Below are positions 1 to 7,661 of a stretch of DNA of 11,579 bases, piece after piece (the first letter of the stretch is position 1; every line of letters starts with the position of its first letter). The DNA comes from Candidatus Hydrogenedentota bacterium. Its GTDB lineage: Bacteria > UBA8481 > J006. The stretch lies in contig RFFU01000004.1 of assembly GCA_003697085.1 (NCBI GenBank), forward strand, positions 1 to 11,579. Reading direction: 5' to 3'. Under the pieces are notes generated by a model. It was not told where the DNA came from, ran no database searches, and worked only from the letters and a program-made list of their open reading frames with translations. A program made the translations under genes and the position numbers.

Positions 1-254
1 GCAAAGGCCCCGGCTCCCGCGCTTCGAAGGTAAGTCTCGCGCCTTCCGACGGTCTTCACGGCCGTAACAACCTCTGAAACGGCACTCGAAATCCTTCCGG
101 CCTTCGCCGCAATACGAAGATGCCAAGCGGCAAAGGCGGCATTTGTTTCAAGGAGGAAGAAGACCGCGGAAAGGAAGAGTCCGCCGAGACAGGCCCGGCG
201 GATTCTCCCCCATTCCCGCTCGCGGGTTCCCATCTCGGCCGATCCGCAATTCAT
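1..254 (-). CDS. Membrane-anchored protein downstream of mreB, N-terminal part only (possible MreC)
   Basis: An open frame on the minus strand begins 36 bp after the mreB stop and runs off the window edge with no stop. Two in-frame ATGs are possible, at 254 and 233; neither has a clear ribosome binding site, so the start is uncertain. From the ATG at 233 the product begins with a basic stretch (MGTREREWGRIRR), then a hydrophobic segment (about residues 15-36) that would be a signal anchor or uncleaved signal peptide, then a mostly helical segment. In most rod-shaped bacteria mreB is followed by mreC, whose product has exactly this layout: short cytoplasmic tail, one membrane segment, periplasmic coiled coil and beta domain. 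That makes MreC the best guess by position. The visible 77-84 residues hold no diagnostic MreC motif, so the identity is inference only. Confidence 0.45.
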   Translation of the reverse strand, partial: MNCGSAEMGTREREWGRIRRACLGGLFLSAVFFLLETNAAFAAWHLRIAAKAGRISSAVSEVVTAVKTVGRRETYLRSAGAGAF

Positions 255-290
255 ACTCGAACCCGCGGAATCGAACTCAGTGCCGAGCGG

Positions 291-1325
291 TCACACCGCT
301 TTTCGCAGTGTCCGCTTGATTTCCGTAAGATACTTTCCGGTCCCGACCGCCACCGCCGTCAAGGGATCCTCGGCAATCCTGATGGGAAGTCCGGTCTCGT
401 TGTGAAGAAGAGGTTCCAGGCCGCCCAGCAAAGCGCCGCCGCCGGCAACCGTGATACCATTCTCCATCAGGTCGCCCGCCAACTCCGGCGGGGTATCCTC
501 GAGCGTCTGTCGGATGGCATCGACCATCGCGTTCACCGGTTCCATCATCGCTTCTCGAATCTCGCCCGCCGTCAAGGAGATCGTTTTGGGAAGTCCCGTC
601 ATATCGCGCCCCCGGACCTCCTTCGTCGCCAAATCGTTCTCGCTGGGAAAGACGTTTCCGATCTCGATCTTGATCTCCTCCGCGGTCCGATCGCCGATCT
701 GAATATTGTGAACGCGCCGCATATAATTCACGATCGCTTCGTCCAAACGGTCCCCGGCGACCCGAACGGACCGCGCTGTGACGATATCTCCGAGCGAGAC
801 GACGGCCACTTCCGTCGTGCCTCCGCCGATCGTAACGATCATCTTTCCGCTGGGTTCCTCGATCTTGAGATCACATCCGATCGCCGCCGCCACACACTCT
901 TCGATCAGCCACACGCGACTGGCCCCGGCCTGAAGCGCGGACTCCTTCACCGCCCGCTTCTCCACCTCGGTGATCCCCGACGGAATACCGATCACAATCC
1001 GGGGAGCCACGAGGTTGCGGTGATTGTGGACCTTCTGGATAAAATGACGGATCATCCTCTCCGCGACACCGAAATCCGAAATCACGCCGTCCCGCATCGG
1101 CCGAATGGCGCGGATCGAGGCGGGCGTGCGTCCCACCATCCGTTTCGCCTCGTTCCCCACCGCCAACACCTCGCCGTCCCGCAGCGCTACGACGGACGGT
1201 TCCCTCAGAACAATCCCCCTCCCCTCGACGTAAACCAGCGTGTTGGCCGTCCCGAGATCGATTCCCATATCATTGGAAAAATGCGCCCAAAGGTTCTGAA
1301 TCCTGCTCATTACGTTCTTCTTCAT
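291..1325 (-). CDS. mreB: Rod shape-determining protein MreB (actin-like), with a variant nucleotide-binding loop
   Basis: This is bacterial actin, which polymerises on the inner face of the membrane and guides lateral wall synthesis. The product is 344 aa from ATG 1325 (E. coli MreB is 347 aa). GGAGG lies 11 nt upstream of this ATG. ATG 1310 would give 339 aa; the open frame continues to 1502 but the extra residues are not MreB-like. Family blocks are clear: [17 protein letters not shown] (residues 17-33, phosphate-1 loop), [12 protein letters not shown] (74-85), [14 protein letters not shown] (112-125), [10 protein letters not shown] (141-150, catalytic Glu region), [10 protein letters not shown] (166-175, phosphate-2), [10 protein letters not shown] (294-303, adenosine/hinge) and [16 protein letters not shown] (318-333). 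Odd points: residue 165, just before IGGGT, is Thr (codon ACG) where MreB and actins have Asp; the usual EEPMAAAIGAGLP reads [13 protein letters not shown]. The gene is divergent from the M23 peptidase gene with 31 bp between starts. The gene call is secure; whether it is the main MreB or a paralogue is open. Confidence 0.93.
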   Translation of the reverse strand: MKKNVMSRIQNLWAHFSNDMGIDLGTANTLVYVEGRGIVLREPSVVALRDGEVLAVGNEAKRMVGRTPASIRAIRPMRDGVISDFGVAERMIRHFIQKVHNHRNLVAPRIVIGIPSGITEVEKRAVKESALQAGASRVWLIEECVAAAIGCDLKIEEPSGKMIVTIGGGTTEVAVVSLGDIVTARSVRVAGDRLDEAIVNYMRRVHNIQIGDRTAEEIKIEIGNVFPSENDLATKEVRGRDMTGLPKTISLTAGEIREAMMEPVNAMVDAIRQTLEDTPPELAGDLMENGITVAGGGALLGGLEPLLHNETGLPIRIAEDPLTAVAVGTGKYLTEIKRTLRKAV

Positions 1326-1356
1326 TCTCCGACCGTCCTCCATTATCGTATCAACT

Positions 1357-2025
1357 ATGATGCCGCGTTCCCTGAAACGTCCGCCGGACACCTGCTCCCT
1401 TTTCTCTTCGGCCTCCCAGCCTCTCCACTTTAGAATCTCATCTCCTCTTCTCGTTCTCTCTCTGATGCTCTTGCTTTCCGGTTGTACCGGCCTCTTTTCC
1501 AATATTCTTCACCAGGATAATCCCGCGCTCTTCGTACGCGTCGACCCGCTCTATCACCTTCCCCTTCCCCACACCCGGGAATACTTTCTTCTCGTTCAAG
1601 GAGTCGGAGGAGAATTCTCCCATACGGGAAACGAAACCTACGCTTTCGATTGGTCTATGCCCGTGGGGACACCCATCCCCGCCGCCCGGGACGGCGTGGT
1701 CGTCTTTGTCCGAAACCGCCCCTACGACCGAATGGTCCCGCTCGAAAAAAGGATCGCGAATGTCGTAAAGGTGAGGCATCGAGACGGAACAGTCGGCGTC
1801 TATGCCCATCTCGATACAACCTCGATTCGAATTGGAACCCACGTTCGTGTGGGGGACATCATCGGCCACAGCGGCAACACGGGATACTCCACCCGACCCC
1901 ATCTCCATTTTCACGTAGAAAAGGACGGAAGAAGCATCCCGATCGCCTTCGTCGATGTCGATGATCCTCTCGGGATCCCCCGGGTCGGGAAATTGTATCA
2001 GGGCTCAGGAACACGAACTCAGTAA
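1357..2025 (+). CDS. M23 (LytM-type) metallopeptidase lipoprotein
   Basis: A 222-aa predicted outer-envelope peptidoglycan endopeptidase. The N-terminus has a hydrophobic stretch (about 30-40) ending in the lipobox LLSGC, with Cys43 as the lipidation site. The mature part is a single LytM domain (about 75-205) with the zinc-ligand pattern of M23: His89 and Asp98 in a [12 protein letters not shown] context, His151 (YAHLD) and the HLHFH motif (His182/His184). Typical LytM blocks are present: [15 protein letters not shown] and [16 protein letters not shown]. These enzymes cleave peptide cross-links of the sacculus; with all ligands present, this copy is probably active rather than an EnvC-like activator. 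ATG 1357 and 1360 are the only early starts in frame. They leave a long 29-residue n-region and have no clear Shine-Dalgarno sequence, so the exact start is uncertain. It is divergent from mreB, so both promoters must lie inside or across the opposing 5' ends. Confidence 0.88.
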   Translation: MMPRSLKRPPDTCSLFSSASQPLHFRISSPLLVLSLMLLLSGCTGLFSNILHQDNPALFVRVDPLYHLPLPHTREYFLLVQGVGGEFSHTGNETYAFDWSMPVGTPIPAARDGVVVFVRNRPYDRMVPLEKRIANVVKVRHRDGTVGVYAHLDTTSIRIGTHVRVGDIIGHSGNTGYSTRPHLHFHVEKDGRSIPIAFVDVDDPLGIPRVGKLYQGSGTRTQ

Positions 2026-2061
2026 TCGGTCTTCGCCCTCCGATCTGGTACATCTTCGGTG

Positions 2062-2107
2062 CCCCTCCCCCCTTTCCGGCCGGCAGTCGCCCGGCAGACA
2101 GGAGGGG
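2062..2107. terminator. GC-rich inverted repeat between convergent genes
   Basis: CCCCTCC (2062-2068) can pair with GGAGGGG (2101-2107), and inside it CCGG (2076-2079) can pair with CCGG (2091-2094). A 7-bp direct repeat, CCGGCAG, also lies inside (2080-2086 and 2091-2097). It sits between the stops of the M23 gene (plus) and the aldo/keto reductase gene (minus), where a bidirectional terminator would be expected. No T-tract follows on either side, so this is only a candidate. Confidence 0.3.
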
Positions 2108-2182
2108 GAAGCGGCTCCTCACCCGCTATCAAACTCTCGCCGACTCGTCCCCTCTTGTTTCTGATACGACATTTTCGGCGGG

Positions 2183-3355
2183 TCATTTTTTCTCTTCGTG
2201 GAAGAGTTGGTGCGCCTCCATCAGAGCAGAAACAATCTCCTCCGGAAAGGGTGAGCGGGCGCAAGCGGCTCTGAGTTCCTCGCTCGAGGCCGCGGTAATC
2301 TTTTGGCCCGGAAACCAGTGGCCCCCGTCACCGAGCAGATTGTAGCGAAGTTTTCCATATCCAACGAGATCGTACGCGCGGGCCAGGTTCCGCAACCAGA
2401 CAATGACGGGGATATTCACTTCGCCGGGAGTGTCCTTCCAGTTCGGCAATCCTTCCTCCCAGCGCCGTCCGAATTCCTCACCGAGGCGTTCCCTCCATCT
2501 TCCCTCCAACCGCTCCACAATGGGGGGCACCAACTCCTCTGCTTGATCGAGAAGCCGCACCGCCTCGAGATGAAGGTCGAAATCCCCCGGGCGCGCCGCG
2601 CCGATACTGATGGTATGAACATTTGGGTTTCTCAGGCAGAAGAGGTCGTTGAAAACAATCGGATCCAGCGGGGCACAGAGACGCCGCATCTCGTCTCCCG
2701 GATCATAGAGTTTTCCTCCCTTGTCCGAGGGGCTGATGATGAAGACCCCCATATCTCTCCTTGCCGCCTCCTCGATCGCGGGAAGGTTTCTTTGAAAAAT
2801 GAAATACCAGTGGAGGTTGACATAATCAAAACCTCCGTCCCGCTCGTGTTTGATCACCTCCAGGATGAGATCGAGCGGGGCGTGCGTGGAGAATCCGATG
2901 TGACGGGCCCTGCCTTCCGATTGCAACTTCCGCGCGGCGGCAAGACACCCGTTGGGTTTCAGAGCCCATCCGATCAATTCCTCGTTGTTCAAACCGTGCA
3001 ACGCGAAGAGATCCACGAAATCCACCCGCAACCGCTTAAGCGAATCGTGGAATTCGGCCACGAATTCCGAAACATCTTTCTTCGGCGTCACTTTGGTTTG
3101 AAGAATAAACTCGTCCCGCTTCAAACGCGGCATCAACCGCCCCAACTGACGCTCACTCGTCCCGTAACCACGAGCGGTCTCGATGTGGCGTATTCCGAGT
3201 TCGAGCGCGCGGCGAATCGTCGCCTCAAGATTCCGTTGATTTTCCCGGGGGATCTCCTTCTCCTCAACATCCTGCCATTTGTACATATACCGCATACCGC
3301 CACAGGAAAGGACGGGCATCGCTATTTCGGTTCGTCCGAATCTTCGCGTGATCAT
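2183..3355 (-). CDS. Aldo/keto reductase, third gene of the feo operon
   Basis: A 390-aa cytoplasmic NAD(P)H-dependent oxidoreductase of the aldo/keto reductase superfamily. It starts RRFGRTEIAMPVLSCGGMRY, the usual beta-hairpin and first strand. The catalytic tetrad can be placed as Glu59 (in HIETARGYGTSE), Tyr64, Lys88 (LQTKV) and His120 (ALHGLN); the first position is normally Asp. Strands with DFVDLFALH, GRARHIGFSTHA, FDYVNLHWY and MGVFIISPSDKGG continue the barrel. SIGAARPGDFDLHLEAV is the cofactor-binding end. About 100 further residues follow after the barrel. Relatives of this size often carry a C-terminal 4Fe-4S motif there, but no such cysteine cluster is present. It begins 28 bp after the feoB stop on the same strand, so it is probably co-transcribed, but a role in iron uptake is not shown. 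Substrate unknown. Confidence 0.88.
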   Translation of the reverse strand: MITRRFGRTEIAMPVLSCGGMRYMYKWQDVEEKEIPRENQRNLEATIRRALELGIRHIETARGYGTSERQLGRLMPRLKRDEFILQTKVTPKKDVSEFVAEFHDSLKRLRVDFVDLFALHGLNNEELIGWALKPNGCLAAARKLQSEGRARHIGFSTHAPLDLILEVIKHERDGGFDYVNLHWYFIFQRNLPAIEEAARRDMGVFIISPSDKGGKLYDPGDEMRRLCAPLDPIVFNDLFCLRNPNVHTISIGAARPGDFDLHLEAVRLLDQAEELVPPIVERLEGRWRERLGEEFGRRWEEGLPNWKDTPGEVNIPVIVWLRNLARAYDLVGYGKLRYNLLGDGGHWFPGQKITAASSEELRAACARSPFPEEIVSALMEAHQLFHEEKK

Positions 3356-3383
3356 ATCCGCCGATCCGATAAGCCCGTTCCCA

Positions 3384-5654
3384 CTACGTCAAGACACGCC
3401 AGACCGTTGCCACGGCCACGCACGCCAGGAACCCCATTCCCACCGGCAGGAACGTTGCCAGCAGTGTCCAGCCGACTCTCCGCGTTTCCTTCCAGATCGT
3501 GAAGATCGTGGTGCTGCACGGATTATGCAACAGACTGAAGATCATCAAATTGATTCCGGTCAAAAGCGTCCATCCTCCGGCTTCTAATATCCGCGCCGTC
3601 TCGGAGATCGAATTCGCCTCAAACATCACTCCCGGGCCCGCTCCGACCCCGGAGAGACCTCCGACCATCACGGTCAACATCAGGATCGTTGGAATGATGA
3701 TCTCATTCGCGGGGATCGCAACGATAAACGCCAAAAGAACGACTCCGTTGAGCCCCATGAGGGTTCCGAGGGGATCGAGCAATCGGGAGAGGGAAACAGC
3801 CAGAGGCGCTCCTCCGAAAGAAAGGTTTCCAATCAACCAGATCACCAATCCCGCGGGGAAAGCGAAGAGAACGGCCCGGCCGAGAACGATGATCGTGCGG
3901 TCGATCAAAGAAGTATACAACGTTTGAAGAATTCGCGGTGGGCGGTAGGGAGGAAGTTCGAGGCTGAAGACGGAAGCCTCCCCCTTCAACACCGTTCGAG
4001 AAAGAACCCAGGAAACCAAAAGCGAAAGGATCACGCCGGTGACGGCGACGGTAAGCACTGCCAAGGCCGAAACGGCTCCGGCAAGCACAGGCGGAGCGAC
4101 GGCTCCCACGAAGATCGATGCCATCAAGATCTGCATCGGCCATCGCCCGTTGCAGATCGAAAAGTTGTTTGTAATGATCGCGATCAGTCGTTCGCGGGGA
4201 CTATCAATGATCCTCGTCGCCACTACGCCGGCCGCGTTGCAACCGAATCCCATACTCATCGTCAGTGCCTGTTTTCCGTGGGCGCCGGCCCTTCGAAAGA
4301 GGGGATCGAGATTGAAGGCGACGCGGGGAAGGTACCCGAAATCCTCCAGCAACGTGAAGAGAGGAAAAAAGATCGCCATTGGAGGGAGCATCACACTGAC
4401 CACCCAGGCCGTGGCCAGATATCCCCCGTCAATCAGGAGGCCGACAAGAAACCGCGGAAGACCCAGTGAAGAGGCCCCTGCCTTCAAAAGGGGATAGATT
4501 TTCCCGATGAGGAACCTCGAGATCATCTCGGAAGGAACGTTCGCACCGGCGATCGTCAACCACAACACGATCGCCAAGAGGCCCAACATTACGGGAAATC
4601 CCCACACCGGATGGGTGAGAATTCGATCGAGAACGAGATCCGGATCCCGTCGCATCGCCGCGCCTTCGCGAATCACGCAACGATCGGCAATACGAGCCGC
4701 TTCCGTATAGAGGCTTTCGACGATCCGATCACGAAGGGACTCGCGAAAGCGCCACCGTAATCTGCCCGCCGTCTCGAGCGCCTCACTGATCGCCTCGCGC
4801 CGCTCTCCCCTTTCCGTGTTCGTTCCGAAGGATTCCTCATCCCTCCCTCCCTCTCCGTCCCCCACGACCGGACTCGATCCCAACAATCCCCGACGAAATC
4901 CGTCCTCGACGGTCGCGTCCCCCTCCAAGAGCCGTAACGCAACCCATCCGGCGTTCTTCAAGTCCGGGTAGGCGCGGCGTACAGAGGCGGCCACCTCGTC
5001 CCGCGCTTCCCTCACTTCCGCAGGAAGGACGGTTTTGCGGTGCGGATGACACCGGTAAGACCCCTCCGCGACTTCACAAACAGCCCGAACCACCTCCGAA
5101 CTGCCCTTTCCATAACGCGCCACAGTCGGCACGACCGGCACGCCCAGATCCTTGGAAAGGCGCCGCACATCGATCCTCAGACCGCGCCGATCGGCCTCGT
5201 CCATGAGATTCAAACACACGACCGCACGCTCCGTGATCTCCAATATCTGAAGGCAGAGATTGAGGTTTCTCTCGAGCCGTGTCGCATCGAGCACGATGAG
5301 GACAACGTCGGGATTTCCAAAGAGGATGAAGTCACGGGCCACTTCCTCGTCGGTGCTGATCGGAAAGAGCGAATAAGTGCCTGGGAGATCGACGAGCTTG
5401 TAACGCGCCCCGCGCACCTCGAATCCTCCCTCCGCTCGGGTGACTGTTTTGCCCGGCCAGTTCCCGGTGTGTTGCCGCAATCCGGTCAGGCGATTGAAGA
5501 CGGTGCTTTTTCCTGTATTCGGATTCCCCGCCAGCGCAATAACATAATCCCAGTCGTTCATATCGATCCCGAGGCGCACGAGATTCTCCACGTTGTGCAC
5601 GGGACACCCCGCGCAGGCTTCGGGAACCCTCGCTTCGGAACGCCCCGAACTCAT
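3384..5654 (-). CDS. feoB: Ferrous iron transport protein B
   Basis: A 756-aa inner-membrane Fe(II) transporter with a cytoplasmic G domain. G1 is GNPNTGKST (43-51), the switch region is around [11 protein letters not shown] (61-71), G3 is DLPG (89-92), G4 is NLMD (149-152) and a weak G5 lies near TVAR (177-180). A helical spacer (about 190-345) contains an acidic, low-conservation stretch near 265-300. The membrane part begins at [20 protein letters not shown]. It holds the two FeoB gate repeats, with [15 protein letters not shown] followed by [14 protein letters not shown], and ends in a segment with [14 protein letters not shown]. The N-terminus has CAGCPVH (Cys14, Cys17, His20) before the G domain, a possible metal or redox site. 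ATG 5654 overlaps the upstream stop in an ATGA junction, implying translational coupling and supporting this start over the internal Met32. No separate feoA or feoC gene is seen; FeoA is fused to the upstream regulator. Confidence 0.97.
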   Translation of the reverse strand: MSSGRSEARVPEACAGCPVHNVENLVRLGIDMNDWDYVIALAGNPNTGKSTVFNRLTGLRQHTGNWPGKTVTRAEGGFEVRGARYKLVDLPGTYSLFPISTDEEVARDFILFGNPDVVLIVLDATRLERNLNLCLQILEITERAVVCLNLMDEADRRGLRIDVRRLSKDLGVPVVPTVARYGKGSSEVVRAVCEVAEGSYRCHPHRKTVLPAEVREARDEVAASVRRAYPDLKNAGWVALRLLEGDATVEDGFRRGLLGSSPVVGDGEGGRDEESFGTNTERGERREAISEALETAGRLRWRFRESLRDRIVESLYTEAARIADRCVIREGAAMRRDPDLVLDRILTHPVWGFPVMLGLLAIVLWLTIAGANVPSEMISRFLIGKIYPLLKAGASSLGLPRFLVGLLIDGGYLATAWVVSVMLPPMAIFFPLFTLLEDFGYLPRVAFNLDPLFRRAGAHGKQALTMSMGFGCNAAGVVATRIIDSPRERLIAIITNNFSICNGRWPMQILMASIFVGAVAPPVLAGAVSALAVLTVAVTGVILSLLVSWVLSRTVLKGEASVFSLELPPYRPPRILQTLYTSLIDRTIIVLGRAVLFAFPAGLVIWLIGNLSFGGAPLAVSLSRLLDPLGTLMGLNGVVLLAFIVAIPANEIIIPTILMLTVMVGGLSGVGAGPGVMFEANSISETARILEAGGWTLLTGINLMIFSLLHNPCSTTIFTIWKETRRVGWTLLATFLPVGMGFLACVAVATVWRVLT

Positions 5655-6721
5655 AAGCCTTTGGACGCCGCCGGTTCCCCTGCCACGCGATGAATATTGC
5701 CGACTCTTCTCACGAGAAGTTTCTCGGCTTGCTCCGGCCTCAAGGCGATCAAACTTCCACGAATACGATAAGCCGTCACCCCGCCACTCATCGCTTTCAA
5801 CTCGGCACGAACCTTCGTTCCCGGAAGAAAACCGAGATCCATCAACCTTCGCCTCTCCAACCCCCGGAGACTTTGCGCGGTAGCCACGATTTCACCCGTT
5901 TCTCCCGGGGCCAATTCCGCCAGAGTTCCCGTAACCGCATCGCGCCTTCGTTCCCCGCATTTCCTTCTCCTCGGTTGCTCCCGACGGTCCACGAAGATGT
6001 TGGCCGCGGCCGCGTGCGTAATCTCCTTCGGAACCCCCTCCAAATTCAAGCGCGTAATCTCCCCCTCCTGTGACACCATCTCGATCTCCATACCCGGTTC
6101 AAATCCCTGCTCGGTCAATTCCCTGTAGAGATTTCCGGGTTCGTCCTCGATGTGCGTGATTCCGGCTCGTTCTCCATCCGACATCTCGCTCAACGGTGAG
6201 CCTTCCTCGGGGGAAGGCAGTTCGCCCGTGACAGTCGGAATCGGATCTCCATGCGGATCATAGCGGGGATGGCCGAGCCGGCGTTCCAACTCCGCCGCCT
6301 CGGAATCCGTCAGATAGTGCTCCCGTTCGTCCGCTTCCTCGTGCCATTCCCGAGAATCCACCCCCGTTTGGTCCGCCAGATATTTTTCCCAGAGGCGATG
6401 GAGTCTGACGAGTCGAACCGCCATCTTGCGTCCGGGGCCCGTGAGTTCAAGAGTGTTCCCGCGAGGACGAGCGAGGTTCCCCTTGCCGAGGTTATTCACG
6501 ATCTCTGCTGCACGGCGAGTCGATATCTCCAATGCTCCGGCGAGACTTTCGATCGTCGCCGTCCGCTCGCGGCGCTCCGCCTCGAAAAGGTGCTTCAACG
6601 AATCCTCAACCAGAATTCGCTCGGTCCTCCGGCTTCGCTTCAGAAGGCGCCGCACGCGGGCGAACGAAAAGAGAAGGAGAAACGAGGCAAGGACGAATAC
6701 AAATGTGAGAATGCCTTCCAT
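5651..6721 (-). CDS. Membrane-anchored DtxR/MntR-like iron regulator fused to FeoA
   Basis: A 356-aa protein with five parts in order. (1) One membrane segment (about 3-20, [18 protein letters not shown]) followed by basic residues, so the rest faces the cytoplasm. (2) A winged-helix DtxR domain (about 37-105; [19 protein letters not shown]). (3) The DtxR metal-binding and dimerisation domain (about 106-160). It keeps the ligand pattern His108 and Glu112 (LHRLWE), then His127, Asp131, Glu134 and His135 (HEEADEREH), and the signature [14 protein letters not shown]. (4) A divergent SH3-like domain (about 175-245). (5) A canonical FeoA domain (about 266-338; [40 protein letters not shown]). The ATG at 6721 has AGAGG 7 nt upstream. 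It is the first gene of the feo operon and overlaps feoB by 4 bp. Inferred role: senses Fe(II) or Mn(II), represses its own operon and supplies FeoA to FeoB. Whether it still binds DNA is untested. Confidence 0.9.
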   Translation of the reverse strand: MEGILTFVFVLASFLLLFSFARVRRLLKRSRRTERILVEDSLKHLFEAERRERTATIESLAGALEISTRRAAEIVNNLGKGNLARPRGNTLELTGPGRKMAVRLVRLHRLWEKYLADQTGVDSREWHEEADEREHYLTDSEAAELERRLGHPRYDPHGDPIPTVTGELPSPEEGSPLSEMSDGERAGITHIEDEPGNLYRELTEQGFEPGMEIEMVSQEGEITRLNLEGVPKEITHAAAANIFVDRREQPRRRKCGERRRDAVTGTLAELAPGETGEIVATAQSLRGLERRRLMDLGFLPGTKVRAELKAMSGGVTAYRIRGSLIALRPEQAEKLLVRRVGNIHRVAGEPAASKGL

Positions 6722-6817
6722 AAGAACACCTCTTTCTTCGCCGCCGGTCGGACCAATCCAAGCCCCCTGAAGAAAGTCCGCGACTTCGAGAAGAGTACCG
6801 GCGAAACCGTCGACTAG

Positions 6818-6846
6818 ATTATACAGGAGGGGCCTTTCCCCGGAAA
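6818..6846 (-). promoter_or_regulatory. Candidate promoter of the feo operon
   Basis: Reading the minus strand, a perfect TATAAT (6823 down to 6818) lies about 100 nt before the first feo gene start. A weak -35, TTTCCG (6846 down to 6841), stands at 17-nt spacing. The -35 falls inside the dyad array described separately, consistent with regulation at this site. The leader would be roughly 90 nt. Confidence 0.55.
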
Positions 6847-6860
6847 CGAATTTCCGGAAA
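6835..6860. promoter_or_regulatory. Operator-like array of overlapping TTTCC/GGAAA dyads upstream of feo
   Basis: Three overlapping inverted repeats are seen on the plus strand: TTTCC-CC-GGAAA (6835-6846), GGAAA-CGAA-TTTCC (6842-6855) and the perfect palindrome TTTCCGGAAA (6851-6860). They begin 11 nt upstream of the TATAAT box and cover the -35 region. This fits a repressor site, most simply for the DtxR-like product of the first gene, but it does not resemble the textbook DtxR/IdeR box, so the binding protein is inferred. Confidence 0.5.
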
Positions 6861-6921
6861 TCGAGCCGGAAGCCGACTCATGAAGCGGAAAATAAGCCGT
6901 TGGACTCCCTTTCCGCTCGAG

Positions 6922-6939
6922 CCTCCCCCAACCGGGGGT
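6922..6939 (-). terminator. Weak stem-loop after the cupredoxin gene
   Basis: On the minus strand the cupredoxin stop is followed within a few bases by CCCCC-GGTT-GGGGG, a short GC stem with a 4-nt loop. No T-tract follows on that strand. On the plus strand the stem is followed by a T-rich stretch, but no plus-strand gene precedes it. A terminator is possible but weakly supported. Confidence 0.3.
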
Positions 6940-6942
6940 TCC

Positions 6943-7656
6943 TCATTTTACGATCACCTTGCCGACCATGAACGGATGGATATTGCAGTAATAATCAAAC
7001 GTGCCCCGCTCGGTAAACGTGTGAGCAAAAGACTTGTTCTGGCCGAACAGGCCCGATTGGAATTTGCCATCAGGAAATTTCGTCTGCTTCATACCGCGGG
7101 CTTCACGCCCATTATAGGATTTGCCGCTTGTGACGTCGTGTTCAAAAGCATCTTCGTTTGTCCACACAACCTTTGTCCCCGGTTTGATGACAATCTCGGC
7201 CGGATCAAACTTCACGTCATGAATAGCCACTTTCACGACCGCTTCTTTCCCCTGCCGTTCAGAAGATCCGTCACCTCTCGCGGAAGATCTTCCTGATTCG
7301 TTCGAGGAACTCTCCGGCTGGGACGTTTGTGGATCATTCTCGGACGGAGGCAAACCTTCTCCCGAGGGGTGAGACGCGGCCGTGGGCTTCTCGGATTTAT
7401 TCTCCTCCCACGAAGCAGGCTCACTCGCGGATTCTTCCGCATGAGGCATCGAAGCGGGCGAGGCGGTTGCCTCTTTCGCCGGCGATTCTGTTCTCCTCCC
7501 TGGGTGCCTCGATGCCCCGCACCCCACGGCTGCCGCGAAAAGAACCCCCCCCGCGATAAGCAACATTCCTCTTCCCGACAGCACACGGAAAAACACGGGC
7601 CGCCGGCGCAAGGCCGGCGACCACGTGTCGGTGCCGCGTGAAACGCTTTTTTCCAT
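6943..7656 (-). CDS. Type-1 copper protein (plastocyanin/amicyanin-like cupredoxin), lipid-anchored
   Basis: A small blue-copper electron carrier predicted to be tethered in the periplasm. Numbered from a possible GTG start at 7671 (242 aa): hydrophobic segment 36-48 ending in AAAVGC (Cys51, likely lipobox), a Ser/Glu/Pro-rich low-complexity linker (about 55-142), then one cupredoxin domain (about 143-242). Copper ligands are all visible: His178 (AFEHDV), then CNIHPFM giving Cys229, His232 and Met235. The C-x2-H-x2-M spacing matches amicyanin and pseudoazurin-like proteins. VKFDPAEIVIKPGTKVVWTNED is the usual first half of the fold. I chose ATG 7656, which follows AAAGGAG with almost no spacer; the GTG at 7671 overlaps the upstream gene. 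Either start implies translational coupling with the gene ending at 7662. The redox partner is unknown. Confidence 0.87.
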   Translation of the reverse strand: MEKSVSRGTDTWSPALRRRPVFFRVLSGRGMLLIAGGVLFAAAVGCGASRHPGRRTESPAKEATASPASMPHAEESASEPASWEENKSEKPTAASHPSGEGLPPSENDPQTSQPESSSNESGRSSARGDGSSERQGKEAVVKVAIHDVKFDPAEIVIKPGTKVVWTNEDAFEHDVTSGKSYNGREARGMKQTKFPDGKFQSGLFGQNKSFAHTFTERGTFDYYCNIHPFMVGKVIVK

Positions 7657-7661
7657 CTCCT

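Noticed and set aside
120-1433. Long plus-strand open frame (437 codons) across mreB
   Set aside because: Antisense to a clear mreB. The translation is Arg/His/Asp-rich without any recognisable domain, as expected from the complementary strand of a GC-rich gene.
2080-2097. CCGGCAG direct repeats as a CRISPR or tandem array
   Set aside because: Only two 7-bp copies within a GC-rich spacer; too short and too few.
2303-3502. Long plus-strand open frame (399 codons) across the aldo/keto reductase gene
   Set aside because: Antisense to a well-supported gene; no domain, signal or plausible composition.
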